In this document: piece by piece, positions 24,432 through 37,553 of the stretch
Numbering within the stretch: position 1 is the stretch's first letter
Layout of the letters: each line of letters opens with the position of its first letter
Notes under the pieces: generated by a model
Seen by the model: the letters and a program-made list of their open reading frames with translations, nothing else
Database searches by the model: none
What the model was told of the DNA's origin: nothing
Translations under genes and position numbers: made by a program
Assembly (NCBI GenBank): GCA_036346405.1
Contig: CM070546.1
Location: 105,964,826-106,028,825, forward strand
Reading direction: 5' to 3'
DNA from: Phyllostachys edulis
Taxonomy: Eukaryota; Streptophyta; Magnoliopsida; Poales; Poaceae
Length of the DNA: 64,000 bases

Positions 24432-25825
24432 AGTAGGGAACCACTAGGGTTTGCGCCCTTATTCTCGTCACTTGTCTGTTCGACTACCCACCCAAAGCCA
24501 CTCTCACTCATTCCCCTCCCCACCCGAGTGCCACCACCGCTCGAAGCCTCCTCCACGCTGGAGCCATGCCTCTCTCGCGCCGCTAGCTCCAGCTCCTCCT
24601 CTGGTCCGCCCTCGTGCCGCCAGCTCCAGCTCCTCCTCCAGTCCTCCCTCGCACCGCCGGCTCCAGTGCCTCCTCTGGTCCTCCCTCACGCCATCGACTC
24701 CAGTACCTCCTCCGGTTAAGATCTTCATTCTTCACTCTCCCTCTTATCTTCTTGTCTTCTTTTTGCTGATGGGCGATGCCGTGATAGCCGATGGCTATTA
24801 GTAGAGTAGAATTGCAGAACAAGTGTACTAATGAAGAGTGATGCTTTGCTTGTTCTCATGTACCAGTAGTATGATACTACTGGAGTACTGGTACATGACT
24901 CCTATGTTGGGCTGTTGGCTAGCGTTGAACCCTGCATTTAAGTTTCTATGTTTGAAGTTTGAACTTGGCTACTTGTTAATTTTTATCGCTTATCAATTAT
25001 TAATAGTTGCTCTATTGCTTTGATTGTTCAAGAATCAAGTATATCTTTATAGTCTTGCAACTTCTATTTTTTCTGTATAAAATATGTTTCCAAGGAAAGT
25101 TAACTGTTGCCAAAGGATTAACTACTAGCTACTGCCAATAATTATTTTCCAATCGCAAGCCATTCAATGGATTTATCTAGCATATTGGCCTCAAAAAGAT
25201 ATATTCAAAAGGGTAATGTAAATGACATATGTAAAAAAAACAAGAACTTGGAACCTAGAGCTCAATATACCAAGTGTGAGTTGTAATTAGCCGTTGAACC
25301 GCTACTATGAATTGAGTTTGCTAGAGATGAGAAGAAAAGATATATTATTTAGACAGTCCTAAAACTTCTTAGCCTTAGTAAACATGTGTTAGATCAGGAA
25401 TGATTTCTTCGATGCTCTGCTACTATTCGAACAATTCCGCAATGTCTAGCATTCTTGTGTAATACATACTTGATACATATGTGTTGGATATATTGGAGAC
25501 TTCCTTGAGTAGTACGTACTATATATGCTTTCATTTTGTTGTGAATGTATTGTCTATTGATGTGAATGTATCCTTTGATACTATTTGAGTAATAGATACT
25601 ATTTATTTATATAGTTAATTGTTTGGGTAACTTCTATTTTTTCTATATAAAATATGTTTCCAAGGAAAATTATCTTCGAAAATGCCTAGTGGATATCAAC
25701 TTGCAACATATTTTATTTAAACTATCAGCATTTTGAATTCTAAAATTTTAGTTCATTGCGTATGTAATTTATATAGATATCAAGTAAGCGAGATAGCGTA
25801 AGCACCGTCTTCGCCACCGCCATCG
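24432..25825 (+). other. Element B: leader and first intron of the Transposase_24 gene (inferred)
   Basis: 24450-24720 is C/T-rich with repeated CCAGCTCCTCCTC-like words and matches, inverted, A's leader at 31000-31400. Open frames here are compositional. 24760-25780 is AT-rich without recognised motifs and probably intronic. It contains a duplicated TTCTATTTTTTCTRTATAAA segment at about 25063 and 25631. Confidence 0.45.
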
Positions 25826-25945
25826 ATGTCACCGAATGTGTTTGGATCTCCGAGGAAAGTGGTACGCAAGCGAGGTGGCAGAGGAATATCGAAATTGCCT
25901 ACGGGCCGAATGACCATCACAGAGGTCAGTGCCGTTGAGGTCCCT
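25826..25945 (+). pseudogene. Element B Transposase_24/Ulp1 gene, first exon piece
   Basis: Element B's second gene begins here or slightly upstream. From the ATG at 25826 the frame is open to the insertion point of element A: a basic stretch (KVVRKRGGRG) then SKLPTGRMTITEVSAVEVP. The corresponding segment in A (about 29460-29600, minus strand) reads SKLPADRLIITEVSDIGIP. The frame resumes at 48683 with PLSPKKAAARF once one CCT copy is removed, so the break is due only to the insertion. The Met choice is uncertain, since A's frame is open further upstream. The piece is not functional alone. Confidence 0.85.
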
Positions 25946-26340
25946 CACTACTAAACACAGTCTCATCACAGACGGTTCGGAACCGTCATCACAGACGGTT
26001 TTTGAACCGTCTGAATTTGTATGTCTGTGATAACAGTCGGTTATCACAAACGGTTCAAAAAACCGTCTGTGATACGGCATAACACAGACGGTTTGTTGTT
26101 GGAACCGTTTGTGAAGGCATAGTATCACAGACAGTTTTCATTAAAAACCGTCTGTGATAGGTAGGATATCACAGACGGTTCTATTTACAAACCGCTCGTG
26201 ATTTGAGAATATCACTGCAGCGGTTTGTAAATAGAACCGCTCATGATAGGTAGGATATCACAGACGGTTTTTAATGGAAACTGTCTGTGATACTATGCCT
26301 TCACAAACGGTTTCAACGAAAAACCGTCTGTGATAGTTCT
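25946..26340 (-). repeat. Element A: 3' terminal and subterminal repeats
   Basis: More than a dozen copies of ATCACAGACGGTT or its complement AACCGTCTGTGAT are packed into 395 bp behind the CACTA terminus, a density fitting binding sites for an accessory transposase. The middle (26101-26313) folds on itself as a long imperfect inverted repeat with arms of roughly 95 bp. Confidence 0.9.
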
Positions 26341-26529
26341 TTATAAGCAACTTTTTTTTTTGATTTTTGGCTAGCCTCAGGATTTGCTAGCCATGCCCTC
26401 TGAAAACAAGCATGCAGAAAACAGATACATCACAGATAATCAATTGTTGACAACTCAAAGTGATCATTACTCAAAATAAATTATAAAAGAATTTGTTCAA
26501 GTATTGTCGCTACAGTTACAATTGGATTA

Positions 26530-28189
26530 CAATTGAATCAATTGTTTACAAGTGGTTGAGAGGTGTCGACGGGGTGAAACTTTGTGTTGGCGACAAAGTG
26601 AAACTCTCTGGTGGGGTTAATGATTTCTGTCTTGATGAAGGTGCAGAGCTTCCCTCGAATGTCCGCGATCTCTTTCGCAACGAGTGCATCTAAATCTATG
26701 TTCATGTCCTATCGCTAGCAAAAGTAAAGTGGTAAGCATATATATTTAAATTTATAATTAGGAAATAATTATTTCGAGATTGACAAACCTCGATATCCTT
26801 CATTTTAGCACTAATGATTTGCCACATATGATGGCAAACGTAGAATCCACATAGCTCATCATTTTTTTGCTGGCGGCACTGCAAAAATAGAATTACATAT
26901 ATAGGTATAGTCAGTTCGATACGCATTATTACGAAGTATGATATATGATTATTGTGTTGTAACGCATACCAGAAATCGCATCCTGTGTGTTAGTGTGGCG
27001 TTCAATCCATTGTATAATCCTTCTTGGGCAACATAGGCGATGAACGACCTACATTATTCCAAAAAGTTATCCTCGGCCATTTCAAATGAAGGAAGACTAC
27101 AATAGAGTTATGTATGGAGGAAATGAGCATACCTGTCGAGTATTCCTTTCAAAATGCTGAAGTCGTGCTTTTTGCTGATTAGGGAATCAAGGTATATCAC
27201 CTTGTTCCTCTTCCGTACAATGACTAAAAGGATCCAGTGGAAGCTACTCATGTATGTCACTATAGTCATTAAACCTAAGTTCGTGCTGCGTATAAAGTAC
27301 AAATGAAATTTATATAGCAAGAAGTGAAGCACTTACCCCTGGTTGACGGGAACCACTATTTAGTCCTTGTTGTTCTGACGAAGCAATGCCGCCGTTAAGT
27401 ATTTCTCGATGAAGGATGCATCTGCTTCGATGGTTTGTATAGAGACCATGTGTGGGTCGAGGAAACCCATTGGTTCGGACCAATCCCAGGCTTTTTGCAT
27501 CATGTATCTATACATAAGCAATGAGTTGTGACATTTATCGGTATTACATGAATGTAGAACTTGATTATACACACTTATAGTGTCCAACATCGTAGAAGTG
27601 AGGCGTCGAGGGCAGTGTGGTTGAATAGGTCGTATAAGTCGTTGAAACCCACAACGAAGTGGCCTAGCTCGTTCAAGAAATGCTCATCCTTGTATCTGAC
27701 AGTGATTCTAGTATCGCAACCCTTCTGTTTGATCTTCTACATGTACCAGAGATGCAAAGCCTGACAACTTACTCCAGCACTAGCTAATACTGTGTCGGTG
27801 GCCAACAGACTTCCGATAAAGTATTTCGAGGGCATGGGAGGCGCCTTAATGTTCATTGATTTCGATTTGGCCTTAGTGACTAGCCCGCTACACGTCTTCC
27901 TGCACGACAACTTGAGAACCGATACGACGGCATGCTTTTCTTGTTCCTTCGGCGTCTTCTCCACGGGAACTGATGAGGTGGCCTTATGAGGCGAAGGATG
28001 AGGTGGAGCCATCGAGGGTCCCCTTGGAGAGGAATGGCCGTGTCCAGATCGCGGCACAGCTGGGTCCAGGGCGATGTCCTTCTTGGACCACTGGATAAAA
28101 GTGTGCATGGAATCCCCTAGTGTTCTGATGTCTTCGTTCGAGTGAATCTCTAGCGGGACGGCCATGAAATTGTCATCTACCATGTCCAC
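26530..28189 (-). pseudogene. Element A: Ulp1-like (C48) protease part of the second gene
   Basis: On the minus strand a Ser/Pro/Lys-rich linker (28189-27750) is followed by a region resembling the Ulp1/SENP cysteine peptidases often carried by plant CACTA and Mutator elements. A His-Asp-Cys order is readable: FHWILLVIV (about 27245), VIYLDSL (about 27200) and ELCGFYVCHH (about 26830), with a Gln-rich CRQQK just before the Cys. Segments are separated by AT-rich stretches with stops, some probably introns. A last exon candidate (starting MNIDLDALVAKEIAD, 26704 downward) follows. Several stops are present, so pseudogene is the safer call. The substrate is unknown; removal of a ubiquitin-like modifier is the family's usual activity. 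Confidence 0.75.
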
Positions 28190-29645
28190 CTGGACCCTGA
28201 CGTAACCCTACGCGGTGGGCACCGTCAAGACCTTGTCCCTTCTGGCATGGATACGCCATCCCCGCCCAAATTTCAATAGAAATAGACCCAACCATCCTCA
28301 CTTGGAGCTTGCAGCGCATCGGCTCCTATAAAACGATACACAATTAGCTAAGGCGTCCTATAGGTCTATCTTTGGAGTATTCCAGAGATGTACATTACCT
28401 TGATGTCGTTGATAGGTAATTGGACGTCATCATGTACAGAATTATGTGTGGACGCGACACTACTCTAATGTTGAGGAGGACTGGCTCCCAAAATAACGGG
28501 GGCAGCTTGCGACTGGTTCAGGAGTTGATTCATTTGATCCTACAATTTTGTTATCTGTCCTTGAAATTTTTGCAGTAAGCATTTGTACCAACCGGTCCTC
28601 GTGCTCGGCCTTGGATCTCTTCCTACTCCTATACGTGTCGTAGTCGCCTCGGAATCCATAACTCCAAGGTACGTAAACCCCAAGGCCTCGTGTGCGACCC
28701 GGGTGCTTCTTGTTTTCCAGGGCCGTAGATAGTATATCCTTCTCCCTGTCTGCTTGGAAGGAGCCTTGGGAAGTTTCGACAGTCAATTCATGCTACAAGA
28801 GGTCATCATGTTATTATAGACACTATGACGTTATGGACTTACTAACAACTAGGTAGTTCGACATATTTACCAGATGTTGGGACACTTCCTGGTCTGCCGA
28901 GTTTGTGAAAGAGATGCTGCTCGAAGACGAGACTTTTGCCCTCGCTCTTAACCAACTTAGGGAACACTTGTCTGTGATCTCAGCAAATGGTCTGGTTGCG
29001 TTCTTGTCCTCCGTTGCCCATTCCGTGGATTTACCTGCATATCCAGTGGTGCCGAGTCTGTGGGGGTGAGTGTTTCGTGCCTAGAGAGCTTTGTTCGCCG
29101 CACTTTGCTCCTGAAATTCAGCCGTCGTCTTCATCCGCACAAACTTGTCCCATATATGCCGTGACAAGAATGGAAATTTCGTGAAGGGCGTCCGACCCGT
29201 GTTCACGTACTTCGTGACAAGCGTGCTCTTGAAGGTCGTCCACGCATGACACATCGCGAGCAACATGTGCTGTTCCACGCGTGCTTGGTCTACTTCTGGG
29301 ATAGTGAACGAGGCTAAAAGTTCTATCCACAGCGCGCCTCTCTGTACGTCCGTTAGAGACTTCCAGCTTGGTGTTGTGATGGGGACCTGTTCCCTTGCAA
29401 GTATCCCGTAGATGGTCCGGAATCTCGCCGCTGATCTCTGGGACTCAGAGGGATCCCAATGTCACTGACCTCCGTGATGATAAGTCGGTCCGCAGGCAAT
29501 TTCGATTTTCCTCTGCCATCTTGCTTACGTATCACTATCGTCGGACATCCAGACGCATTCGGCGACGTCGGTGGCGCAAGCGAAGACATGCCTCTCGCCA
29601 ACTAAACACTTGCTATCTATATAAGTTACATACGCAATAAAATGG
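28190..29645 (-). pseudogene. Element A: Transposase_24 (Ptta/En/Spm) part of the second gene
   Basis: The minus-strand frame starting near 29601 gives an N terminus with SKLPADRLIITEVS. Then come the domain core motifs HMLLAMCHAWTTFKSTLVTKYV (about 29260) and TRVGRTPFTKF-like text in a neighbouring frame, and 28786-28460 with ALENKKHPGRTRGLGVYVPW, a familiar late motif of this family. At least two frame changes and an intron (about 28800-28870) intervene. In CACTA elements this protein is thought to act as the accessory DNA-binding factor working with TNP2. It runs directly into the Ulp1-like region, and the same order is found in B. Confidence 0.8.
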
Positions 29646-31423
<1,778 letters not shown>

Positions 31424-31426
31424 CAT

Positions 31427-31586
31427 ATCACAGATGGTTCTATTATGGAACCGTCTGTGATTACTTATCACAGACGGTTCCATAATAGAACCATCTGTGA
31501 TATGTAATGTATCACAAATGGTTCTATTATGGAACCATCTGTGACAAGTAATCACACACGGTTCCATAATAGAACCATCTGTGATA
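31427..31586 (-). repeat. Element A: internal terminal-like repeat block
   Basis: Seven or eight alternating copies of ATCACAGATGGTTC / GAACCATCTGTGAT with CTATTATGG spacers, in the middle of the element between TNP2 and the second gene. The repeat type is that of the element ends, but no CACTA terminus adjoins it. The matching block in B is at 24353-24431. Confidence 0.85.
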
Positions 31587-32392
31587 GCGATCGAACTAGG
31601 GGGTGTTAAGAACCACACAATTAAAAAATGGACGGTCAGGATTGCGCGGGACGTTCGGGCTGGTCCGATCGGATGCTGCGTTTGAGCCCTTCGATTAGGA
31701 TCGGACGGTCGCACGCATGGGTGATGTTCGGACCGATCGGGGGCGGTGCGTTGGGCTCAAGCCAGGTGCGGTGGGCTTGGTCGGAAGTGGGGTGCGGGTT
31801 GGACCAAGCCGAGTCAAGAGGTTGGGTTTGAGTTGAAGCAACAATGCTAGAGTACGAAGTTTAAAATCAGTTTGACCAACTAGCAGAAAGTTTGACCAAG
31901 GCTCTAAAAATAGAATTAAAATTCTATAAATTATGAAATAATTTAGAGGGTTTCTTGGGACATCCTAGTTCTCAAATAAAATTTGAAAACCCACTGTTCA
32001 TGATTTATTTGCTTAATTTAATTTCAAACCCAACTTAGGTTATTGATTTGAGTTTGAATTTTACGTGGGGTTGAAATAGGTTCCAAAAATTTGGGAAAAA
32101 TTATATTAATTCTTGATAAATATTATAGTATTTAAGTAAATTATTTTTAGATGATAATCATAAGATTTTGTTCCTGTTTTCTTTTGGAACTTAACTTTGA
32201 AGTGTATGTTTTAACTTTGATTAAGATTTTCCAAGTGCAATAAATGATGCAAATGATTCAAAGATGACAAGTCCATAACACATTAACACATGACAATTCC
32301 ACGTTGACATCAAAATATATGAGAAATTACAAGTCCATATATAACACATGGCAAGTCCACATTGACATGTTTGATGTCATGGAATAAAATTC
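31587..32392. other. Element A: spacer between the internal block and TNP2
   Basis: 31620-31830 is GC-rich with CGGACGGTC and GATCGGGGG words and has no counterpart recognised in B. 31850-32220 is AT-rich. 32220-32392 (ACACATGACAAGTCCACATTGACAT-like repeats) is TNP2 3' untranslated sequence shared with B. Confidence 0.5.
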
Positions 32393-35289
32393 TTAATTAA
32401 AATATAGCCCTTCATGATGATCGATGCGCATATAGCTAGCTTCCTCACTGGGTTCTTCCTCGAGCCTGATGTCATGTCCGAAAGGAGGCAACTCGTCAAA
32501 TTGATTGTACTCTTCCTCATCCACGACATTCTCAACTCTGACAATCCTTCTTTTTCCATGAAGAACTACGTGACGGTTCTTATTTGTTGGGTCTATTACA
32601 TAAAAAACTTGAACAACTTGCTTAGCGAGTACAAATGGTTCGTCCTTGTATCCGACACATTTGAGGTCCACAGTAGTGACGTTGTACTTGTCGACCTTCA
32701 CACCCTATGAAAGTTTAACCCAATGGCATCGAAACAGGGGGATCTTGAAAAGTACGTAGTCGAGCTCCCAAATCTCCTCTACGAACCCATAGTAGGAGTT
32801 CAACCCACGTGGCTTAGCGGTATTGAACTGCTCGTGAAATGCATCTATGCGGACACCGCTATTCTGGACTGTGCTCTTCCTATCCTGAGCTACCATATAA
32901 AATATGTACCCATTTATGTCGTATCCTTGCCATGTCACAATTGTAAATTGTGGCTCTTTTGCCAACCATAGCAGCGTATCATCACTTGATGACCTCCTAG
33001 TGATTCACACCTTTAACCATTCGTTGAACTGACAGTTGTACTCTCTCGTGATCCAAACCTCCGACCGGTCTGGATTCTGTTGGCGTACCATGTCTTTGTG
33101 CTTGTCGATGTACGAGGACACTTGGGTCTTGTGTTGCAAGACCGTGAAATGGGCTTGAGCATACGTGTCCAGATCAGGAGTGATTGATTTCCTTCTGATA
33201 GTCCCGATACCATCCAGTCTTCCCTCATGACGAGATAGAGGAACACCTATCGGTTCCACCTGAGCCATGTAGTCGATGTAGAACTCAATAACCTCTACGG
33301 TTTCATAACCTTCGATGATCTTAAGAACTCCCATGTACGTCTCGAATGGGTACATATGACGTAGGAACACATGGCCACATATCTTTATCTCTTTCACAAG
33401 GTGAACAATGAGATGGACCATGATATCATAAAATGACGGAGGGAAATACATCTCAAGATGACATAGAGTCGTCACCACCTCGGCATACAGAGCATCTAGT
33501 CCTTGAGGATCGATGAGCTTCTGAGCAATTGAGTTAAAGAAATAACACAGCTTCAAGATTGCCACTCGGACCTTGTTCGGTAAGATAGTCCTAATTGCAA
33601 TAGGAAACATTTGTGTTATCAGCACATGACAATCATGAGACTTCGTACCAATTCATTTCAAATATTCCATAGAAACAAGTTTCTTAATGTTAGAGGAGTA
33701 ACCGGACGGGACTTTCACACCATGCAAGCTCTGGTATAGTTCATTTCTCTCGGCCTTGGACAGAGTGTAGCAAGCTGGGAGAAGGTATGTTCGTCCTTTA
33801 TCGGTTTATTTTGGTGCTAACTCGGTCCTTATGTTCATATCAACCAAGTCACGCCGTGCGTTAACACCATCCTTTGTTTTGCCACTAATGTTCAGTAAGA
33901 GACCAATCAAGCTATCACATACATTCTTCTCCAAGTGCATGACATTGATGCAGTGGCGAACTTTTAAGTGCTCCCAATAAGGTAAGTCCAAAAAAATTGA
34001 CCGCTTCTTCCAGATGTTCTTCTGACGGGTTCTTAATTTATGTCCCTTCCCAAGCACAACAACGATATCCTTAACCATATCATAGACCTCTTTCCCTATA
34101 AAAGCCCTTGTAGCTGAACCGTCCTCACCCTTGGAGCTGAACCGTCCTCCTTATTTTCGTCGAATTGTTTCTTTATCTTATGGTATGGGTGACTGCTGGG
34201 AAGGAACCTACGGTGACACATATACACAGTTTTGCGCAAGTTGTTCAGCCATACACACTCCGTAGCATCTAAGCAGTGCGGACATGCTTTGGCTCCTTTT
34301 GTACTGAAGCCCGATAGGTTACCAAGGGTAGGAAAATCATTGATGGTGCAGAACAACATGACGTGTAAAGTGAAGTTCTCTCATTTGTACGCATCTCATA
34401 CCTGTACCCCTTCGTTCCACAGTATCACAAGATCTTCCAGCAATGGTGCTAGGTACACATCAATATCATTCCCAGGTTGCTTCGGCCCTTGGATAAGTAG
34501 TGACATCAAAATGTACTTCTGCTTCATACACAGCCAAGGAAGAAGGTTGTACATACATAGATTCACGGGCCAGGTGCTATGTCGGCTACTCATGTTACCG
34601 AAAGGATTCATTCCATCTGAACTCAACCCTAACCTTATGTTCCTCGGTTCTGTACCGAACTCTTCGAAGCTCCGATCGAAGTTTCTCTACTGGGCAGAAT
34701 CAACAGGGTATCTTAGCTTTCCATCTTTCTTACGCTCCTCCGAGTGCCAACGCAACAATCTTGCCTCCTTTGGGTTCGCAAATAAATGCTTCAAACGTGG
34801 GATCACAGGCAAATACCATAACATCTTAGCAGGAGATCCTTGCTTCACCTTAGCAGTATTCTTGCACTTGTATCGGGATGCTTTGTACATGGGACATACA
34901 TGCATGTCTGCATACTCTTTACGGTAGAGGATACAATTGTTCGGATATGCATGTATTCTTTCTACTTCCATTCCCAATGGACAAAGAACCTTCTTTGCTT
35001 GGTAGGTGGTGCTGGGCAACACGTTTCCCTTCGGAAGGATGTTCGCTAGGAGACCTAACAACACCGTGAAACTCTTATCGGACCAACCATTGCTTGCCTT
35101 CAATTTCAGCAGTTCAAGCACGGTTGACAACCTTGTGTATTCCAGCTTGCAGCCAGGGAACAAACGTCTCACCGAGTCCTTGAATTTATAAAACTCTCTC
35201 TCACTGTAGTTCTCTTCTGCATCGCGTAGCATCCGATTGATTGTCATCGTCGACCTATCCTCATCAAAAGCCTGATCCACATCCGGCAT
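32393..35289 (-). pseudogene. Element A TNP2 transposase (Transposase_21 - DUF4218 - DUF4216)
   Basis: This is the main CACTA transposase. In order on the minus strand: an N-terminal part starting MPDVDQAFDEDRSTM (35289) with ILPKGNVLPSTTYQAKK; Transposase_21 motifs DGMNPFG (about 34615), GPKQPGNDIDVYLAPL (about 34480), FCTINDFPTLGNL (about 34340) and YDMVKD (about 34075); DUF4218 (33520-33250, CHLEMYFPPSFYDIM and VFLRHMYPFETYM); and DUF4216 near the C terminus (32860-32400, NSYYGFVEEIWELDY). Single stops lie near 34690, 34390, 33800, 33650, 33000 and 32705. A tandem copy of about 21 bp at 34108-34147 (AGCTGAACCGTCCTC twice) shifts the frame. Much better preserved than B's copy, with long open segments. 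Confidence 0.92.
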
Positions 35290-35366
35290 ATCGTTGACTT
35301 CCTCGGAGATGCGTTATTATTAACTTCCTGTATAATCTGCTCTTCACTGTGACTGGTCCAACATGT

Positions 35367-35579
35367 CTACCCTTTTTTGAAACCCCTTCGAATCAAGTGC
35401 GCTTCGATCCGCGCCGGGTTGTTAAACATCTTCTGATTACCGCAATCAATGCATGAATAGTACATAAATTTTATCCCCTTCTTCAACATATCCTGCTCGG
35501 CGGCTCTTCTAAAAGCAAGCACACCATTAATGTACTCTTGACTTACACGGCTCTCACCATACATCCAGTTTCGGTCCAT
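35367..35579 (-). pseudogene. Element A: transposase-associated domain exon
   Basis: The frame starts MDRNWMYGESRVSQEY and has the Cys pair spaced as CIDCGNQK followed by EAHLIRRGFKKG. This is the transposase-associated N-terminal domain that precedes TNP2 in most plant CACTA elements and probably binds zinc. A stop (codon 71) replaces the residue after GFKKG, and a small frameshift follows before TNP2. The Gypsy insertion begins 45 bp upstream of this exon, separating it from its promoter and leader at 47861-48682. B has lost this domain; element D keeps a diverged version at 60993. Confidence 0.82.
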
Positions 35580-35624
35580 CTATACGCATGTAACAAATCA
35601 GTGCCAAATTACATTAATAAACCG

Positions 35625-36359
35625 TGACGAGGATATAATAATCCTCATTTTACCTTTTATCTATAATTTTTATTATAGGTAAATATGACGTCATGTGAAC
35701 CCTGAGTGTACCCTTAATGTTATGAAGGAAGAACCAAATGGATGGTCGTAAGTTCTTCTCGACCACCCCCATAGTCGTAAGTTATGCTACGACTATCCCA
35801 TAGTCGTAAGTCTTGCTCGACTACCTCATAATCGTAGATTCCTCTACGACTAGGTCAGCCACGACCACCTTATAATCAAATGAACACCTGAGACAAGTGG
35901 GTCTTATTGATTAAGGATTCAAACGATCATCATACGATGTTATTCTCTGAGAATAATGGCACGTAATACCCATTATCTACGGTATATAGTCATTGAGCGA
36001 CGTGGAGGAATTAATACACGGTAATTACTACCAACATGCACCCGTTACGAGGAGGTGATGAGCGCTTTACGGAGTAGCTTGCCGCTCCTTCACGTACTAT
36101 AAAAGGCGACAACTAGAGAAAGGGCAAAAAGATCGAGCCATCAGGAATACAAGCACTATCTGTAATAGTCTTAGTTTTTCCCCTGATTGTTCAATATACA
36201 CTCAATACCATACACACACAGGAGTAGGGTTGTTATTCTCTCTGGAGAAGGCCCGAACCTGTATAAAAATTCCCGTGTCAATCTCTCTGCATGATTCTAT
36301 TCTAGAAGACCCCCCGAATCAAACAATCTTTACGTAAGTTCGGTTCTAAAACACCGACA
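35625..36359 (+). mobile_element. 5' LTR of the Gypsy element
   Basis: Starts TGACGAGGATATAATAATCC and ends ACACCGACA. A TATA box (ACTATAAAAGG) is at 36098. Four to five GTCGTAAG or complementary CTACGAC words lie 230-350 bp upstream of it (35744-35870). One unit (about 29 bp) of that array is absent from the 3' LTR. Confidence 0.93.
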
Positions 36360-36380
36360 GTTGGCGCCGACCGTGGGGAT
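36360..36380 (+). other. Primer binding site region
   Basis: GTTGGCGCCGACCGTGGGG directly after the 5' LTR. The TTGGCGCC start is usual at this position in grass Gypsy elements. The priming tRNA was not identified. Confidence 0.6.
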
Positions 36381-36433
36381 CTTCCGGTAATTTCTTGTCA
36401 ACATTCTCTCTGTTTTCCAAATCTCATGCACTC

Positions 36434-37553
36434 ATGGCGGGAGAATGGAGCGAGGAGAGCTGGTTCAACTTGGCGATCTGTGAGGCGTCGACATGGATGC
36501 GAATTGATTCTGAACCGAGTGATGACTCATCCTATGGCATTCTTTGCCTCAGGGATCTTCCTACGAAGCGAGGAGACAATGTCGCCGGTGGAGTTGACGA
36601 GGATCCTTATCCCCACAACGATGCGTCCAAGAGAGGAATACCCTCTCAAGGGCAAGGGTCAATCGACCGGGACCACACCAGTGGACTCACGACCGACGAC
36701 GAGTTTTTCCTCAAAGTGTCCAAGTTCCCTAAGGCGGTCCGACTTGGTGAGGCAAGCTCTAGAAGCCACAATGCAGGACTTCACGGCATCTGGTGATTCT
36801 CTCTCTCTGGATAACGCCCAGAGAGGCGGGATCAAGCATGCTTTTCTCAAATTCGACCATCTCTCCATGAGTCACACTGCGACAGAGCAGTTATAACCGG
36901 ACTTCCCTACTTGGAGGATTACTCCAAGTCGCCAGATGGTGTCTCTCGGCGACTCCTTAAGCGGAGAGGCCTCGGCGCAAGTGAGAATCATCAGCAGGAG
37001 GTCTTAGTCCTTCCCTCGAGATCAAGATCACTCTTCTAGAAACCGAGATGGAGACCCTTCGAAGGTCACACACTACCCCTCGTGGCAATGGCGAGACACC
37101 ACCATGGCGGACACGACTAACGCCTTCATGAGCGCCAGGAAATCCTCGACATTCTCGCGCTTCATTGAGGCAATCTCAAGAGTCTAACATGGAAAATCTT
37201 GAGGCAATTCGAAGGAAGAAGATTGAAGCTCAGAAGAATTTGCCTGGGCGTATTCAATATCAATCAGAGGAAGCTCGAGAGCTCCAGCACATCAATGATT
37301 TGCTCGAGAATCCAACTCAAGAGCTAGCCCGAATGCCAGGCTACGACCTCTTCGCTGAAGAGATCGCACAAAGGCTTCGGAGTACAATGAAAAAGCTGGA
37401 AGCTCCTCGTCGACATCATTCAAGTAGTCGTACCCATACGACTTCTTCGGCTACCAGTCAATCCAACATATCACCGCGTAGAAATCCCAAGCAATAAAGA
37501 AGTCGGTCGATCTCCTACTCGAAGAAATGTCTTCAAATGACCGATGATCAACA
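36434..37553 (+). pseudogene. Gypsy gag, 5' part
   Basis: An ATG at 36434 opens MAGEWSEESWFNLAICEA and runs about 120 codons to a TGA near 36795. Open frames resume, notably 37165-37497, rich in charged and Gln residues (NMENLEAIRRKKIEAQ, then QRLRSTMKKLEAPRRHHSSS), a coiled-coil-like region often found before the capsid part of gag. The Copia solo LTR interrupts at 37554. Frames change at least twice. Gag normally packages the element's RNA; this copy cannot encode it intact. Confidence 0.65.

Noticed and set aside
36659..36868. Minus-strand frame in the Gypsy gag region
   Set aside because: Antisense shadow of the gag segment.
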